Origin: Peribacillus glennii
GTDB lineage: Bacteria; Bacillota; Bacilli; Bacillales; DSM-1321
DNA length: 64,000 nucleotides
Assembly: GCF_003429105.1 (NCBI RefSeq)
Contig: NZ_QVTD01000003.1
Span: 496,001-560,000, forward strand
Direction: 5' to 3'
The notes under the pieces are model-generated. The model was not told the DNA's origin. It made no database searches and saw only the letters and a program-made list of their open reading frames with translations. Shown piece by piece: positions 62,585 to 64,000 of the stretch (positions within the stretch are counted from its first letter, which is position 1; each line of letters begins with the position of its first letter). The position numbers and the translations under genes are program-made.

Positions 62585-63556
62585 TTAATTAATCTCAGTG
62601 ATTTTTTTTTCAAAATATGTAATAAATTCGCGATATATACTTATTTCACTATGAATAGAAGTACGTTCAATCCGATATTGGTACATTTCAATTTTATCTT
62701 TATAGAATCCTTGTCCTAAATAATTTGCTTTTTTACGGGACCAGTATCTGATAATGTTATCCAGTTCCGACATAAAACTACTCAATCCATAGACTTTAGG
62801 ATTATCTGCGTATTTTAAGTCTTTTTCAGAATCCGGAACTACTAAATGAACGTTATGGTTATAAATTGTATTAATTTTATTCTTTGATATGGAATCATCT
62901 AATGTCAGTAAGTACATGGACTGAGCACCTGTACGATTTAATTCTTCAGGTACTTCTGCCCATCGTTCTCTCAATGTAGTCTTCATAGAAACAAGCGCAC
63001 ATTTATGTTTTTCTAGTTTATACTCTTTTACCCCAGGAATTGCAAAATCCACTAATTTACCTAGACCTACAGCTTGGAAACGCTCATTACCTAAGATTCC
63101 TTGATCATCACACAAAATTTTTGAGTGAATTAATAACTTATAAATCGCATATTCAAACTCTTTGCCCGCTCTCGATCTTCTTGATTGGGTATTACTCAAA
63201 TTTAAATCATATAGGTGCTGATCAAAGTTCTCAGTAAACCTACTAACAATTCCCTTTACTTTATTAACATTTGTCAGTCTTGGATCAGACAATATTTTGA
63301 GTAACTGATTAATATTACTATGTTCCACTAATACTTTCGCCATTTCAGCATTAAAATGTTTCTCCAGCAGCTTATATTCTGTCCACAAAGCATCACGCAT
63401 TTGCATCACATACTCAGTAGGATTATTAAAAAAATAATCTCTCCCTTTTTTTTGAAACCCTTTATTCAAAAACGCTTGATTCACCATATCCAATGATGAT
63501 GATATGTAGTTACCTCTTTGGTTCTTAAAATACTGTTTAAATTGTTGTGTGTTCAC
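62585..63556 (-). CDS. type II restriction endonuclease (YdiR-like; EcoRII-C-type motif)
   Basis: Protein of 323 residues. The central RSRAGKEFEYAIYKLL, followed by LGKLVDFAIPG and ALVSMKTTLRERWAEVPEEL, is the PD-(D/E)XK variant (D...SxKTTLRERW) found in EcoRII-like and similar endonucleases. It fits position and size of YdiR in the BsuMI system of B. subtilis, next to YdiS- and YdjA-like genes. GTG at 63556 is preferred (AGGTGA 10 nt upstream); a TTG three codons earlier is possible. The cut site is not known. Confidence 0.78.
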   Translation of the reverse strand: MNTQQFKQYFKNQRGNYISSSLDMVNQAFLNKGFQKKGRDYFFNNPTEYVMQMRDALWTEYKLLEKHFNAEMAKVLVEHSNINQLLKILSDPRLTNVNKVKGIVSRFTENFDQHLYDLNLSNTQSRRSRAGKEFEYAIYKLLIHSKILCDDQGILGNERFQAVGLGKLVDFAIPGVKEYKLEKHKCALVSMKTTLRERWAEVPEELNRTGAQSMYLLTLDDSISKNKINTIYNHNVHLVVPDSEKDLKYADNPKVYGLSSFMSELDNIIRYWSRKKANYLGQGFYKDKIEMYQYRIERTSIHSEISIYREFITYFEKKITEIN

Positions 63557-63656
63557 CCGTACCAATTCACCTACCAGGAATACTCTTTATAGTCTATTTC
63601 TAATTTCATTTTGTTTTATTTTTGGATGTGATTCTATAAACTGATAATTGTTATTA

Positions 63657-63697
63657 ACAAAAAAACCATCCCCAAAAAGAGAATGGTTTTATTTTTT
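63657..63697 (-). terminator. terminator after the DNA methyltransferase gene
   Basis: AAAACCAT pairs with ATGGTTTT, with a run of seven T after it on the minus strand. Confidence 0.8.
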
Positions 63698-63755
63698 ATT
63701 ATTCACATTAATCTCCTGAAATGTCAAGAATTTCAATAAATGTTTAGGATAATTG

Positions 63756-64000
63756 TTATTTTATTGAAGTTAGTACCGGTTGTTCAGTAGAGTACTTAAA
63801 ACCACCACTTTTTTCAATAGCATCCACCATATTTCTTGCTACAGCTTCAACTACAGGAACTGCTACTGAGTTACCAAATTGACGGTATGCTTGGGTGTCA
63901 GAAACCGGAATTACAAAATCCTTTGGGAAACCCTGAAGACGCGCACACTCTCTGGGAGTAAGTTTTCTTGGGTTTTTTCCGGGACCTTGGTCGATTAAAA
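63756..64000 (-). CDS. C5 cytosine DNA methyltransferase (C-terminal part, runs off the window)
   Basis: The last 81 residues of an m5C methylase, read from the right edge to the TAA at 63756. Motifs IX and X are plain: [18 protein letters not shown], and [20 protein letters not shown]. Translation continues beyond the window, so the start, catalytic PC motif and target-recognition domain are not visible. It lies upstream of the endonuclease and McrB/LlaJI-like genes on the same strand, as YdiO/YdiP do in BsuMI, and should protect host DNA from them. Confidence 0.9.
   Translation of the reverse strand, partial: LIDQGPGKNPRKLTPRECARLQGFPKDFVIPVSDTQAYRQFGNSVAVPVVEAVARNMVDAIEKSGGFKYSTEQPVLTSIK

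Overview
The window looks like chromosomal DNA of a Bacillaceae member (Bacillus, Neobacillus or Mesobacillus type). It is AT-rich and has strong AAGGAGG-type ribosome binding sites, many GTG starts, a KinB-like sporulation kinase, an RsbT homologue, a PucR-controlled allantoin cluster and MhqO/MhqD-like genes. No rRNA, tRNA or CRISPR array was seen. Family calls come from reading motifs by eye; no database search was run.

Positions 1-11,000 hold ordinary chromosomal genes: a secreted SNase-like nuclease and an Excalibur protein, a frameshifted grpB, a 55-residue lipoprotein, an acyl-CoA ligase, a DUF2294 gene next to a decayed copy of itself, an RsbT-like anti-sigma kinase, a KinB-like kinase followed by a protein ending in a DnaA domain I, and an SH3b-amidase. 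Positions 11,000-20,200 hold allantoin use: allE, allC, two complete allantoinase genes, an NCS1 permease, a cupin protein and PucR. Together these convert imported allantoin to allantoate and then ureidoglycolate, releasing ammonia. Positions 20,200-23,800 hold a CocE-type hydrolase and fragments of dnaB, an acetamidase/formamidase gene and an amino-acid permease gene.

Positions 23,900-38,700 look like one catabolic regulon for an aromatic or related cyclic compound. It has an FMN supply set (stand-alone riboflavin kinase, NADPH:FMN reductase, flavin reductase), a luciferase-like monooxygenase, two SDRs, an alpha/beta hydrolase, a PcpA/MhqO-type ring-cleavage dioxygenase, maleylacetate reductase and a two-subunit 3-oxoacid CoA-transferase. 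A citryl-CoA lyase-like protein and an MhqD-like esterase are also present. A 944-residue STAND/TPR/BTAD regulator sits in the middle. Four of the operons carry the direct repeat TTGTAAG-N4-TTGTAAG (11-bp period) upstream, always in the same orientation to the gene, which is a good candidate for the regulator's operator. The small gene after the riboflavin kinase may be a separated RibR-type C-terminal domain.

Positions 38,800-43,050 hold secreted proteins and an S9 peptidase. From 43,279 to the right edge is a defence island: a McrB-like AAA plus DUF2357/PD-(D/E)XK pair, a decayed MazG-like pyrophosphohydrolase gene, a Vsr endonuclease facing a five-gene Z1/GHKL/DUF4420 operon, about 2 kb of decayed genes, and a BsuMI-like restriction-modification operon whose C5 methyltransferase runs off the window.
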